7,334 nt of DNA from Desulfobacterales bacterium (GCA_026992215.1 JALXAI010000144.1:1-7334), one strand, 5' to 3'. Numbered from the stretch's first letter, positions 1 to 6,579 are shown. Notes: generated by a model not told the origin, from the letters alone. Numbers and translations are program-made.

Positions 1-637
1 GATGAGGGCATACCCTGCCACAGATACTAGGTAACGGATTATCCTTCTTTACAAGCTTCAACGCTTCCTTATACTTTCCCTGGCGAATAAGCGCCACATA
101 ACCATGAGCGTGCACGCCCGCCGGGCAGGCTGCCTTACACGGCGAAGTTCCCAGTTTATCAATGGCGAAGGTTGATGGAATCGCCTGTGGGAAATGCCTG
201 TAAATGGCCTTGCGAGTATTCAGCCCCTGGTTGAAATCCGCGGGCAGATCCACCGGGCAGACATTTATACATTCTCCGCAACCCGTGCACCTGTCTTCCC
301 GAACGTACCTTGGATACTTCTTTATTGTCACCAGGAAATTGCCGGCTTCGCCTTCCACCTTTTCTACTTCCGCCCTCGTCACAATTTCGATATTCGGGTT
401 GCTTGCTACTTCTATTAACTTGGGCGAAATCATGCACGTGGAACAATCATTGGTGGGAAACGTCTTGTCAAGCTGTGCCATCACTCCGCCAATGCTTATG
501 TTCTTTTCGACGAGGTAAACCAGGAACCCGGAATTGGCCAGGTCAAGGGATGCCTGCATTCCGGCGATTCCGCCTCCCAATACCATTACAGATCCGACAG
601 GTTTTCCGTTTTTTGTTCCGTTTTCTTGGTCGCTCAC
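1..637 (-). CDS. hdrA: HdrA-like heterodisulfide reductase subunit A with GltD-like module, N-terminal part
   Basis: Flavin and iron-sulfur subunit of a soluble heterodisulfide-reductase-like complex; only the first 212 residues are in the window. In order: an FAD-binding glycine motif (VLGGGIAGMQAS, residues 19-30), the HdrA-type NDCSTC motif (C65, C68), one [4Fe-4S] ferredoxin site CTGCGECINVCP (C117, C120, C123, C127), then a stretch typical of the FeS domain of glutamate synthase small subunit (C167, C171, and C206, C210 in CGRVCP). It lacks the roughly 130-residue N-terminal domain of methanogen HdrA, as is common in bacterial forms. The start is GTG at 637, chosen because AGGAGAGG (644-651) sits 6 bases upstream and the FAD motif follows soon after. 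It lies 51 bp after hdrB and is the third gene of hdrCBA. In known systems HdrA is the site of flavin-based electron bifurcation; the GltD-like part suggests NAD(P)H exchange, which is inference. The stop and the rest of the protein lie outside the window. Confidence 0.88.
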   Translation of the reverse strand, partial: MSDQENGTKNGKPVGSVMVLGGGIAGMQASLDLANSGFLVYLVEKNISIGGVMAQLDKTFPTNDCSTCMISPKLIEVASNPNIEIVTRAEVEKVEGEAGNFLVTIKKYPRYVREDRCTGCGECINVCPVDLPADFNQGLNTRKAIYRHFPQAIPSTFAIDKLGTSPCKAACPAGVHAHGYVALIRQGKYKEALKLVKKDNPLPSICGRVCPH

Positions 638-643
638 CTTCAA

Positions 644-651
644 CCTCTCCT
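644..651 (-). promoter_or_regulatory. Ribosome binding site deciding the GTG start of hdrA
   Basis: AGGAGAGG read on the minus strand, 6 bases before GTG at 637. No ATG near this position gives a full FAD-binding N-terminus, so this site fixes a GTG start that an ATG-only search would miss. Confidence 0.75.
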
Positions 652-688
652 ATTCCTTGTTCTCGTAAAAATTGATCCCCCTGGATAT

Positions 689-1546
689 TTACAGGCTCAA
701 CCCTGCGGCTTCAATAAGCGGCCTTGCGCTCACAAAATGCTTGTTCAGCCACCTTTTAACCTGCTTTTCGCCGATAGCCATGCCTACGAGCTCGGTAAAA
801 TAAAGTATGGGGAAGTAGAAATCACGGTTGAACTTGTTGCTTATTTCCTCCTGGTACATGTCAAGGTTGGCCTGGCACATCTGGCACGAAACCACTATGC
901 AGTTAGCCCCTACCCTCTCGGCCATGTCAAACAGCTTGTAGACAAGATTGAAGACTATATCCGGCCTGGCCACCACGTGGCTGGCACCACAGCAGTCGGT
1001 TTTGTACGGCCAGTCAATTACTTCGGCCCCAAGGAAACTCAGCAGTTCATCCATGTCGGTAGGATTCTCCCAGTTCCTTGAATCGGTGATGGTGGGAGGC
1101 CTGTTTGCCATGCATCCGTAGTAACAAACCGGCCTGAGTCCCTTCAGGGGTCGCTTGAAGCGCCTGGCTATCTCTGCCTTTACCCTGTCCTGGCAGAAAA
1201 AATCAAGAAGATCCCAGATCTTGATATTACCTTCAAAGGAGTAGGCATATTCCCTTCTGTAGGGTCCCAGTAAAGCCTTCTCCGCGGCTTTCATCCTGTT
1301 AAAGCAGAGAGCACAGGGTATCACGAGATCCATCCCCGCTTTTTCTGCCAGCTGAAGATTCCTTGCCGACAGATTAATGGCAGCCCTGTGGCTGAGACTG
1401 TGCGCGGCCGTTGCACCGCAACAGTTCCAGTCCTCGAGCTCGTGCAACTTTATTCCTACTCGCTCACATACCGTCTCTATTGATTCACGATAATCTTTTG
1501 CCGTGCCTTCCAGCGAACAACCCGGATAATAACTTACGTCAATCAT
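689..1546 (-). CDS. hdrB: HdrB-like heterodisulfide reductase subunit B (two CCG domains)
   Basis: Catalytic-type subunit of the Hdr complex, 285 residues, close to the usual size. Two cysteine-rich CCG domains are complete: C10, C42-C43, C78, C81 in the first, and C145, C185-C186, C221, C224 in the second, with an extra C141. The spacing (C-x31-CC-x34-CxxC and C-x39-CC-x34-CxxC) fits the pattern that in methanogen HdrB binds two noncubane [4Fe-4S] clusters, where the CoM-S-S-CoB disulfide is split. In bacteria the substrate is generally unknown, so the name is by family and not by reaction. No membrane segment or signal peptide is evident; expected in the cytoplasm. ATG at 1546 is preceded by AAAGGAT. 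The gene starts 17 bp after the hdrC stop, so the two are surely cotranscribed. All ten expected ligand cysteines are present, so both cluster sites look intact. Confidence 0.93.
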   Translation of the reverse strand: MIDVSYYPGCSLEGTAKDYRESIETVCERVGIKLHELEDWNCCGATAAHSLSHRAAINLSARNLQLAEKAGMDLVIPCALCFNRMKAAEKALLGPYRREYAYSFEGNIKIWDLLDFFCQDRVKAEIARRFKRPLKGLRPVCYYGCMANRPPTITDSRNWENPTDMDELLSFLGAEVIDWPYKTDCCGASHVVARPDIVFNLVYKLFDMAERVGANCIVVSCQMCQANLDMYQEEISNKFNRDFYFPILYFTELVGMAIGEKQVKRWLNKHFVSARPLIEAAGLSL

Positions 1547-1563
1547 CGTCTATCCTTTGCGAC

Positions 1564-2142
1564 CTAGTCTGTACTTTCCAAAATTTTCCTGATCTCTTTC
1601 TTGTTCTTTATACCCCTTGGCAACAGAGGGAGTCTTCCTTTCGTGAGCATACCGAGGCCAAGCTTGAGATCCTTTTTCCAGGAATCATCCTGGAGCTTTT
1701 TCATGCCTTCACCGGTTTTGAGCATGTATTCGTTCATCAACCTCAGCTCATGCACCCTGCCTCGCTTTTTAACGTCATCGAGAAAAATGCGATGAAAGAG
1801 ATAAGTCTTGTTGTCCTTGATGCCGATACCCCTTTTCTCGGCGTTTTCCTTCAGGTAATCCATGAGCCCGGCTATGTCTATCTCGTTCGGGCAGCGCGTG
1901 GTACACGTTTCACAGGAAGCACACACCCAGATGGTTGCGCAGTTCAGCACGAGGTCTTCCAGCCCGAGATGTATGAAACGCAGGATCTGGTCAGGATAAA
2001 AGTCCATGGCGAACGTAACCGGGCAACCGTTAGTGCATTTCCTGCACTGGAAACATGCCGAGGCCTTAATCTTGCTCTCGAATTCGACTTTTTTCAAGAA
2101 CGAATAGTCAGGTACGATGGTTTGTGCATTTTGAACGCTCAT
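1564..2142 (-). CDS. hdrC: HdrC-like heterodisulfide reductase subunit C (2x[4Fe-4S] ferredoxin)
   Basis: Electron-transfer subunit linking HdrA to HdrB, 192 residues. Two classical [4Fe-4S] motifs are visible: C30-x2-C33-x2-C36-x3-C40-P and C74-x2-C77-x2-C80-x3-C84-P. The remaining C-terminal half (about 100-192) is basic and helical, as usual for the family, with no membrane span. That distinguishes it from the membrane-bound HdrD/DsrK-type fusions and supports a soluble complex. ATG at 2142 follows AAAGAGG at a spacing of about 9-10 bases. It is the first gene of hdrCBA. Upstream lies a 407-bp gap with promoter-like and operator-like elements, so expression may be independent of moeA. Bacterial hdrABC sets commonly pair with flavin or hydrogenase partners, but none is seen here. 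Confidence 0.92.
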   Translation of the reverse strand: MSVQNAQTIVPDYSFLKKVEFESKIKASACFQCRKCTNGCPVTFAMDFYPDQILRFIHLGLEDLVLNCATIWVCASCETCTTRCPNEIDIAGLMDYLKENAEKRGIGIKDNKTYLFHRIFLDDVKKRGRVHELRLMNEYMLKTGEGMKKLQDDSWKKDLKLGLGMLTKGRLPLLPRGIKNKKEIRKILESTD

Positions 2143-2205
2143 AGCTTGTTACCTCTTTCATTTTTACCCGTGGCGGGCGGTAAAAAATCACCGGCAGAAA
2201 TCATG

Positions 2206-2361
2206 TCATCTACACCGTTCGCAGGTTCCGCCTTCGTCTTCCAGGGATTCTATCGGCAACCAACTCGGTTGTTTATCCTCGTCTGATTTGAGGCCATACC
2301 AGCTGCACAGGCATTGCTTGCTATGGGAGGGAATCTCGCCAATAGCCTTGTGGAAACTTTC
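2206..2361 (-). pseudogene. Possible remnant or unconventional small Cys-pair (zinc-ribbon-like) protein
   Basis: An open frame of 51 codons ending in TGA at 2206, with an in-frame stop at 2362-2364 and no ATG, GTG or TTG in frame. Its C-terminal part reads CLCSWYGLKSDEDKQPSWLP, and after a short acidic stretch ends GGTCERCR. The spacing of CxC, then W-L-P-x-E, then CxxC recalls short zinc-ribbon-like segments ending in GICPxC found in many bacterial proteins; this is an impression, not a database match. There is no ribosome binding site in front. It could be a decayed gene, a gene with a rare start, or chance. It lies 63 bp upstream of hdrC in the same direction. Confidence 0.28.
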
Positions 2362-2366
2362 TCATA

Positions 2367-2403
2367 TCACAAAAAATTAATTAAGAAAATATTTTTTTCA
2401 CAA
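2367..2403 (-). promoter_or_regulatory. AT-rich promoter-like tract upstream of hdrC with two TTGTGA elements
   Basis: Read on the minus strand, TTGTGAA occurs at 2397-2403 and TTGTGA again at 2367-2372, 31 bp apart (about three helical turns), separated by almost pure A/T including TTAATTAA (2377-2384) and AAAATATTTT (2386-2395). TTGTGA is a fair -35 box and also matches a half-site of Rex operators (TTGTGAA-N4-TTCACAA), but the second Rex half is missing. -10 candidates such as TAATTT (2374-2379) are weak. This is the most promoter-like place for hdrCBA; exact boxes are uncertain. Confidence 0.35.
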
Positions 2404-2419
2404 TTGGAGCCTCCTACCG

Positions 2420-2440
2420 GGTTATGCCGGGGGTATAACC
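2420..2440. repeat. Near-perfect 21-bp inverted repeat, candidate operator
   Basis: Arms GGTTATGCC (2420-2428) and GGTATAACC (2432-2440) around GGG. Eight of nine positions pair; the seventh is a G/T mismatch. On the minus strand it lies about 17 bp upstream of the first TTGTGA of the AT-rich tract, where an activator site would sit. No T-run follows it on either strand, so it is not an intrinsic terminator. The outer GTTAT/ATAAC bases faintly recall ModE-type operators, though the consensus core TATATA is absent. Confidence 0.5.
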
Positions 2441-2482
2441 ATAAAACGTTAGTGGCTTTATTCTCTAAGTAACGAACTTTCA

Positions 2483-2498
2483 TCCACGGGAAGGTGGA
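2483..2498. repeat. Small inverted repeat downstream of moeA
   Basis: TCCAC (2483-2487) and GTGGA (2494-2498) around a 6-base loop, with partly complementary flanks (TTTC/GAAA type). It lies 52 bp after the moeA stop. There is no U-run after it in the moeA direction, so it is at best a 3' stabilising hairpin. Confidence 0.25.
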
Positions 2499-2549
2499 AA
2501 TTCGCATGACGGCGCCATTTTTTCCTGTTGGCATCACGGGACGACGGTA

Positions 2550-3803
2550 CTAGGAGTAGAAGAAAGTAAGATATGATAGGTCAAGACCGAGGCATACCGG
2601 CTGAACGGTAACGGTTTCACCTTTTTTGAGCACTCCCTCCTTACTGCTCGAAGCAATAACGCAATTTGCGCCGGCTATTTTCTGCAAAAACCCTTTTTTT
2701 TCTGTTCCAGCCGGCACCACCTTGAGTTCGCCCTTTCCACACGTTGTCCTGCCCCAGAAAAACCGCTCGATACCATTCCCTTTCAATCGCAAGTTCTCAG
2801 CCAGGATCGCCCGGGTACAAGGTGGAGATGAAACGTTTCTGCCCGCCATGTTCAGGAGGGCTACAGAGACGAATTGAACGAAAGCGACCCCCGAGGCAAG
2901 CGGATTGCCTGGCAGCGAAAAATAAAGAACCCCACCTCTGATCCCGCACGCGGTACTTCGTCCCGGGTGCATCGAGACTCCGTCAAACAATATGTCGACC
3001 CCCGCTTTCTTCCATGCTCCTTTCACGCAGTCGTGCTCGCCCTTGCCTGTCCCTCCCGAGATGACCACGCAATCGCAACCGTGCACTGCTTCAAGGACTG
3101 AAAGAGTTTCTTTTTCGCTGTCCGGGCATATCCCCAGGAAGATTTCTTCACCACCGTAATTCCTGGCCAGGGCTCCCAGAAGATACCTGTTGCTGCAATA
3201 TACCTGCTGATCTTTTCTTTTAACATCCGGTTCCACCACCTCATTTCCGGTAACCAGTATTCCCACCCTGGGTCTTCGGACAACTTTTACGTATGCTCTG
3301 CCGGTGTCCACGATGGCCGAAATAGTCATGGGAGTCATCATGGTACCTGTTTTCGCCACGATATCCCCGGATCTGGCAATGTCTCCGGATTTCATCACGA
3401 ATTGACCTTTTCCGATCTCTTTTTCCACGAAAATCTTGTTTTGACGGATGCTAACATCTTCGTACGGGATCACCGAGTCCGCTCCGTCGGGAACTGGAGC
3501 ACCTGTAGTGATCCTGACGCAAGCACCAGGCTCCAGTGCCGCACCGGGAATATCTCCGGCCGTGATAGCCCCGGCAATTTCAAGGCTTTTTAAAGCACAC
3601 TCGGATGCAAGGTCTTTCGAGTTAACGGCGTATCCGTCTCTAAGCGAAATCTCTCGGGAGGGTATATTCTCATTTACAAGAATGTTCTCCGCGCACACCC
3701 GACCGCACGCTTCAGAGACTTCTATGGTTTCGGCAGAAAGTCTCTTAACCGCGGACAGGACTTTATTCCTGGCACCCTGTACCGTGTAACGAAACCGATT
3801 CAT
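2550..3803 (-). CDS. moeA: Molybdopterin molybdenumtransferase MoeA
   Basis: Inserts molybdate into adenylylated molybdopterin, the final step of basic Moco formation, in the cytoplasm; 417 residues, matching the family's usual length of about 400-420. Visible family marks: ISLRDGYAV (residues 52-60, with D56; most members have MDGYA), RITTGAPVPDGAD (97-109, T100), ILVTGNEV (182-189, E188), ISGGTGKGEHD (248-258, D258) in the MoaB/Mog-fold domain, and LPGNPLAS (297-304). Residues 335-405 form the C-terminal beta domain. The variant SGGTGKGEHD replaces the commoner SGGVSxG(E)xxD. ATG at 3803 follows GAGAG and lies 3 bp after the mobA stop, so translation is probably coupled. It is the last gene of the cofactor train. 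Paralogs handling tungsten, or both metals, occur in anaerobes; the sequence alone does not decide which metal is used. Confidence 0.93.
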   Translation of the reverse strand: MNRFRYTVQGARNKVLSAVKRLSAETIEVSEACGRVCAENILVNENIPSREISLRDGYAVNSKDLASECALKSLEIAGAITAGDIPGAALEPGACVRITTGAPVPDGADSVIPYEDVSIRQNKIFVEKEIGKGQFVMKSGDIARSGDIVAKTGTMMTPMTISAIVDTGRAYVKVVRRPRVGILVTGNEVVEPDVKRKDQQVYCSNRYLLGALARNYGGEEIFLGICPDSEKETLSVLEAVHGCDCVVISGGTGKGEHDCVKGAWKKAGVDILFDGVSMHPGRSTACGIRGGVLYFSLPGNPLASGVAFVQFVSVALLNMAGRNVSSPPCTRAILAENLRLKGNGIERFFWGRTTCGKGELKVVPAGTEKKGFLQKIAGANCVIASSSKEGVLKKGETVTVQPVCLGLDLSYLTFFYS

Positions 3804-3806
3804 CTC

Positions 3807-4412
3807 TCATTTCCCCGCTTCGAATTCCTTCAGTGCCCTCTCCCAGTCATCAACAGTGTTAATATTAAAGAAGCATTTCATTTCGGGATCAAATTTTCTG
3901 ATCTCCTCTTCACCGATCTTGAGCGTTTTCACCCGCCTAAATATTTCCATCACCTGACGCCTGTCCCGTTCCAGGAGGCTTTTCATGTGCCTCAGGCAGC
4001 GCCTGCCGTATATTGCGTGCAGCGGTTCGAACTTGTTATCAAAGGAAGGTACGACCACATCGTTGCCGTGGGCATTATCGACAAGGAATTGAACAAAGTC
4101 CGAGTTGACGAAGGGCATATCGCATGCCACGACAAAGGCGTATTCGTGCCGACTGAAAAACAGGCCCGTGTAGATACCTCCGAGGGGACCCTGATGAGGG
4201 ACAATATCGGTAACAATGGTTTTCCCCAGTTCCACGTAATCAAGGGGATCATTCGTTACTATGATCACTTCTTCGAACAGCGGCTCAATACGAGCAACAA
4301 CATGTTCTATAAGCTTATCCGACCCGATTTTTGCCAGCGCTTTATTCGTACCAAAACGACTGCTGAATCCGCCTGCCAGGACTATGCCGGTAAATTTATT
4401 CTTTTTCATCAT
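3807..4412 (-). CDS. mobA: Molybdenum cofactor nucleotidyltransferase MobA
   Basis: Joins GMP from GTP to molybdopterin to make the guanine dinucleotide form of the cofactor; 201 residues, close to the usual 190-200. The N-terminal GTP-binding signature GIVLAGGFSSRFGTNKALA is clear, followed by GPLGGIYTGL, CDMPFV (the Mg-binding aspartate region) and FFNINTVDDW near the C-terminus, all in the family's order. A CTP-using MocA would also show an LAGGxSxRxGxxK signature, but the NINTxxD ending and the MobB neighbour favour MobA. ATG at 4412 is chosen (ATG at 4409 is equally possible; a TTG at 4415 is unlikely). There is no clear ribosome binding site; the start overlaps the mobB end by 17 bp, pointing to translational coupling. 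Confidence 0.92.
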   Translation of the reverse strand: MMKKNKFTGIVLAGGFSSRFGTNKALAKIGSDKLIEHVVARIEPLFEEVIIVTNDPLDYVELGKTIVTDIVPHQGPLGGIYTGLFFSRHEYAFVVACDMPFVNSDFVQFLVDNAHGNDVVVPSFDNKFEPLHAIYGRRCLRHMKSLLERDRRQVMEIFRRVKTLKIGEEEIRKFDPEMKCFFNINTVDDWERALKEFEAGK

Positions 4413-5055
4413 CAAGGTTCAAAACAAGTTCCAGTTTTCCCGGCCGCCTGTAACCTCTCAAGGTTGAAAGCATACCGAGCAGGCCTCCGATGACGAACTC
4501 CTGGACAAATTCTTTCATGGGCAACTTTTTTCCATCGACCCTGACGACAAGTCTGAACTGCTTCCTGGATTTCAGGTATCTTTCTTCTATGAAGTTGGCA
4601 AGGCTCTTTACGTCGTCGGGACGAAACACCGGCACGCTCACCTCAACGTCTTCGGCGCTAACCACTGCGATAAGATTGTCCCTGTCCCCGCAGATGGGTC
4701 TTTCCGCGAGATCTTTTCTGAAAACTTCTATCTTGGGTTTCAATTCCCTTTTGTAGCCTTCGGTGAAAATAATATCCTCGTCGAAGTAGTGTCCAGCCAC
4801 GAGTTCCAGGTCCATTTCTTCACTGAGTTGCTTCATCACGGCAACCTGCTTCGGGCCGGATATGGCGACCGTCCTGGCGCCGGCACGTCGAAGACGCCAC
4901 GTATCTTTTCCCTCGTGGTCAATCTCGAACCCATGGACATCGTGCTTGATCACTCCCACGGTGTAGCCCCTGGAAACAATTTCGGGTATCAGCTTTTCAA
5001 GAAGAGTTGTTTTACCGCTTTTGGATACTCCAACAATGGAAATTACAGCAGCCAT
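4396..5055 (-). CDS. mobB: Molybdopterin-guanine dinucleotide biosynthesis adapter MobB, with C-terminal extension
   Basis: GTP-binding partner of MobA; 219 residues from the start chosen. A Walker A motif, GVSKSGKTT, lies at residues 9-17, followed by the family's GVIKHDVHGFEIDHEGKDTW region and VIFTEGYK-like IIFTEGYK. E. coli MobB is about 175 residues; here roughly 45 more follow (from VVRVDGKKLPMKEF to the end), a conserved-looking tail with a glycine-rich helix (FVIGGLLGMLSTLRGY). The start is ATG at 5055 because AGGAG lies at 5060-5064 and the protein then begins MAAVISIVG as usual. An upstream ATG at 5094 would add 13 residues and overlap the aldehyde dehydrogenase by 11 bp but has a poor ribosome binding site. 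MobB raises MobA activity without being essential in E. coli. Confidence 0.92.
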   Translation of the reverse strand: MAAVISIVGVSKSGKTTLLEKLIPEIVSRGYTVGVIKHDVHGFEIDHEGKDTWRLRRAGARTVAISGPKQVAVMKQLSEEMDLELVAGHYFDEDIIFTEGYKRELKPKIEVFRKDLAERPICGDRDNLIAVVSAEDVEVSVPVFRPDDVKSLANFIEERYLKSRKQFRLVVRVDGKKLPMKEFVQEFVIGGLLGMLSTLRGYRRPGKLELVLNLDDEKE

Positions 5056-5059
5056 CTTT

Positions 5060-5064
5060 CTCCT
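5060..5064 (-). promoter_or_regulatory. Ribosome binding site favouring the shorter mobB start
   Basis: AGGAG on the minus strand, 4 bases before ATG at 5055. The competing ATG at 5094 is preceded only by TTGGAAA. The P-loop lies at the expected distance from the 5055 start. Confidence 0.6.
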
Positions 5065-5083
5065 CGTCTCACCAGTATCCTGT

Positions 5084-6541
5084 TCATTTTCCAAGAGAAA
5101 CGTACGTCGTTTTCAACTCCAGGAATTCCTCTATTCCGTAGGATGACTTTTCTCTTCCCAGCCCGCTTTGCTTGAACCCGCCAAAGGGAACATTGAAGTA
5201 AGCTTGGTGGATGGTATTGATCCAAACGCTTCCACTTTCCATGCAACGTGCGATCTGCATCCCCGTGCTCACGTCAGGAACAAACAGATAGGAAGCCAAA
5301 CCGCTGTCTCCTTCGCTCGCGTGTTTGACGGCATCCTCGCAAGAACTAACCGACATTATTCCCACCACCGGCCCGAAAGTTTCCTCCCGCATGACCAGCA
5401 TTTTTTGCGTCACGTCTGTTAGAATGGTGGGAGGAAAATAGAGTCCGGAGTCAAAAGGTGTCTCAGTTACTCTTTCCCCACCCGATTCAAGTTTTGCCCC
5501 TTTCCCTATTGCATCCTTGATATGACTTTCAACATGCTTCATGATCCTGACATTGTTCAGGGGCCCAAGATCGGTGGATTTATCCTGAGGGAGTCCCAGT
5601 CTGAGCCTGTTTGCCTCTTCTGTAAAAGAACCCAGAAACTCTTCGTAGATATCGCTTTCCACGTATATCCTGTTTACGCGGTAACAGTACTGGCCGCTGT
5701 TTTTGAAACTCTGCTTCACGATATCGCGAATATTCTTCTTCCAAGGAGATCCCTTGCAAACAATGGCCGGGCAGTTTCCACCGAGCTCAAGTACCACTTT
5801 ACGCACGTACTTCGCACTTTTCCTGAGAATGGACTGCCCCGTGCTGATGCTACCCGTAAAAGTGACAAGCTTAACACCCCTGTTTTCCACCAGGTAGTTG
5901 CCGGTTCTCTCCCCCCAACCCGTAACAACGTTAAAGACTCCATCCGGCAATCCTGCCTCAAGGGCCAGTTTCGCGAGAACTACGGTGGAGATCGGGGTAT
6001 GCTCATCGGGTTTTGCCACCACCGTGCAGCCCGCAGCAAGAGCCGAACCCAGCTTGCACGCAAGTGTACTTAAAGGGTAATTAAAAGGCGTAATCGCGGC
6101 AACAACTCCCACCGGTTCTCTGGTTACCATTACAAGTTCGTGGGAAGAATTCTCGCAGGGCAATTCCCCGCCGATTCTGAGCGCTTCCCCGGCAAAGTAA
6201 TCCAGAAGATCCGCGGAGCTCTTTACTTCGCTGTAAGCGGCATTAATCGGTTTTCCAACTTCTTCGCAAACCAGCCGGGCAAGAACGTCAATCTCTTCCA
6301 GCATTTTCCTGGAAATCGTTTTCAGAAACGATGCTCGCTCTCCTGGTGGTAGCTTCTTCCAGGCATTGAAGGCACGCGCAGAAGATTTTACGGCTTCGCC
6401 CACCGTATCTTTGCCGACTTCCGGAACAACTCCCACGCATTCACCCGTTGCAGGATTTTCAACGACAAGCTCCCTGGAATCCGCCGGCCAGCAACTCTGG
6501 CCGTTAACCAAGCATGGATATCTCGTGATCCCTTCTTTCAT
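5084..6541 (-). CDS. NAD(P)-dependent aldehyde dehydrogenase (SSADH/GapN-like)
   Basis: Oxidises an aldehyde to the acid with NAD(P)+; 485 residues, the typical ALDH length. Key residues are all present: N154 in TPFNYP (oxyanion), K177 in AKPDE (cofactor), the FTGS turn (228-231), general base E252 in LELGG, catalytic nucleophile C286 in NSGQYCYRVNR, and E387 in EETFGP, with the C-terminal PFGGFKQSGLGRE (452-464). There is no signal peptide; cytoplasmic. Substrate is not readable from sequence: succinate semialdehyde, glyceraldehyde-3-phosphate or lactaldehyde-type relatives all fit. No phosphopantetheine or CoA-acylating features are seen. ATG at 6541 has only a weak ribosome binding site and lies 38 bp after the histidine-rich gene; mobB follows after 28 bp. 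This enzyme type needs no molybdenum, so its place inside a cofactor train is odd. Confidence 0.92.
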   Translation of the reverse strand: MKEGITRYPCLVNGQSCWPADSRELVVENPATGECVGVVPEVGKDTVGEAVKSSARAFNAWKKLPPGERASFLKTISRKMLEEIDVLARLVCEEVGKPINAAYSEVKSSADLLDYFAGEALRIGGELPCENSSHELVMVTREPVGVVAAITPFNYPLSTLACKLGSALAAGCTVVAKPDEHTPISTVVLAKLALEAGLPDGVFNVVTGWGERTGNYLVENRGVKLVTFTGSISTGQSILRKSAKYVRKVVLELGGNCPAIVCKGSPWKKNIRDIVKQSFKNSGQYCYRVNRIYVESDIYEEFLGSFTEEANRLRLGLPQDKSTDLGPLNNVRIMKHVESHIKDAIGKGAKLESGGERVTETPFDSGLYFPPTILTDVTQKMLVMREETFGPVVGIMSVSSCEDAVKHASEGDSGLASYLFVPDVSTGMQIARCMESGSVWINTIHQAYFNVPFGGFKQSGLGREKSSYGIEEFLELKTTYVSLGK

Positions 6542-6579
6542 ATCTGTATTTCTATCCCCGGGTAATAATTGCGGCGAAC

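Larger units (their letters stand above)
2143..2549. other. 407-bp intergenic gap between moeA and hdrC
   Basis: No conventional gene could be supported on either strand. From the moeA side to the hdrC side it holds a small hairpin (2483-2498), a near-perfect 21-bp inverted repeat (2420-2440), an AT-rich tract with two TTGTGA elements (2367-2403), and a start-less open frame with paired cysteines (2206-2361). There is no convincing intrinsic terminator after the moeA stop, so readthrough into hdrC cannot be excluded. The arrangement looks like a promoter plus control region for hdrCBA. Confidence 0.6.

Noticed and set aside
1411..2286. A 291-codon open frame on the plus strand opposite hdrC and the start of hdrB
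   Set aside because: Antisense to two genes with complete cysteine motifs; no ribosome binding site or recognisable protein pattern. It is a shadow of minus-strand codon bias.
2420..2440. Intrinsic terminator for moeA
   Set aside because: The palindrome is strong but no T-run follows it in the moeA direction; the next T-rich part is about 20 bp away.
2505..2523. GC-rich GGCGCC followed by a T-run on the plus strand, terminator-like
   Set aside because: GGCGCC is a loop-less palindrome and cannot fold a proper stem, and no plus-strand gene ends here.
2143..2549. Molybdenum-cofactor riboswitch in the moeA-hdrC gap
   Set aside because: I looked for the conserved Moco-element helices on both strands and could not fit them; the region follows moeA and precedes hdrC, which needs no Moco. 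A covariance-model search with the Moco family would settle it.
3987..4493. A 168-codon plus-strand open frame across the mobA/mobB junction
   Set aside because: Lies antisense to the MobA signature region and has no start signal or motif of its own.
5056..5094. Longer mobB start at 5094, overlapping the aldehyde dehydrogenase by 11 bp
   Set aside because: The ribosome binding site is poor there, while AGGAG precedes the 5055 start, which also gives the family's usual N-terminus. Kept only as an alternative.
5522..6073. A 183-codon plus-strand open frame inside the aldehyde dehydrogenase
   Set aside because: The opposite strand encodes the ALDH catalytic core with all key residues in place.
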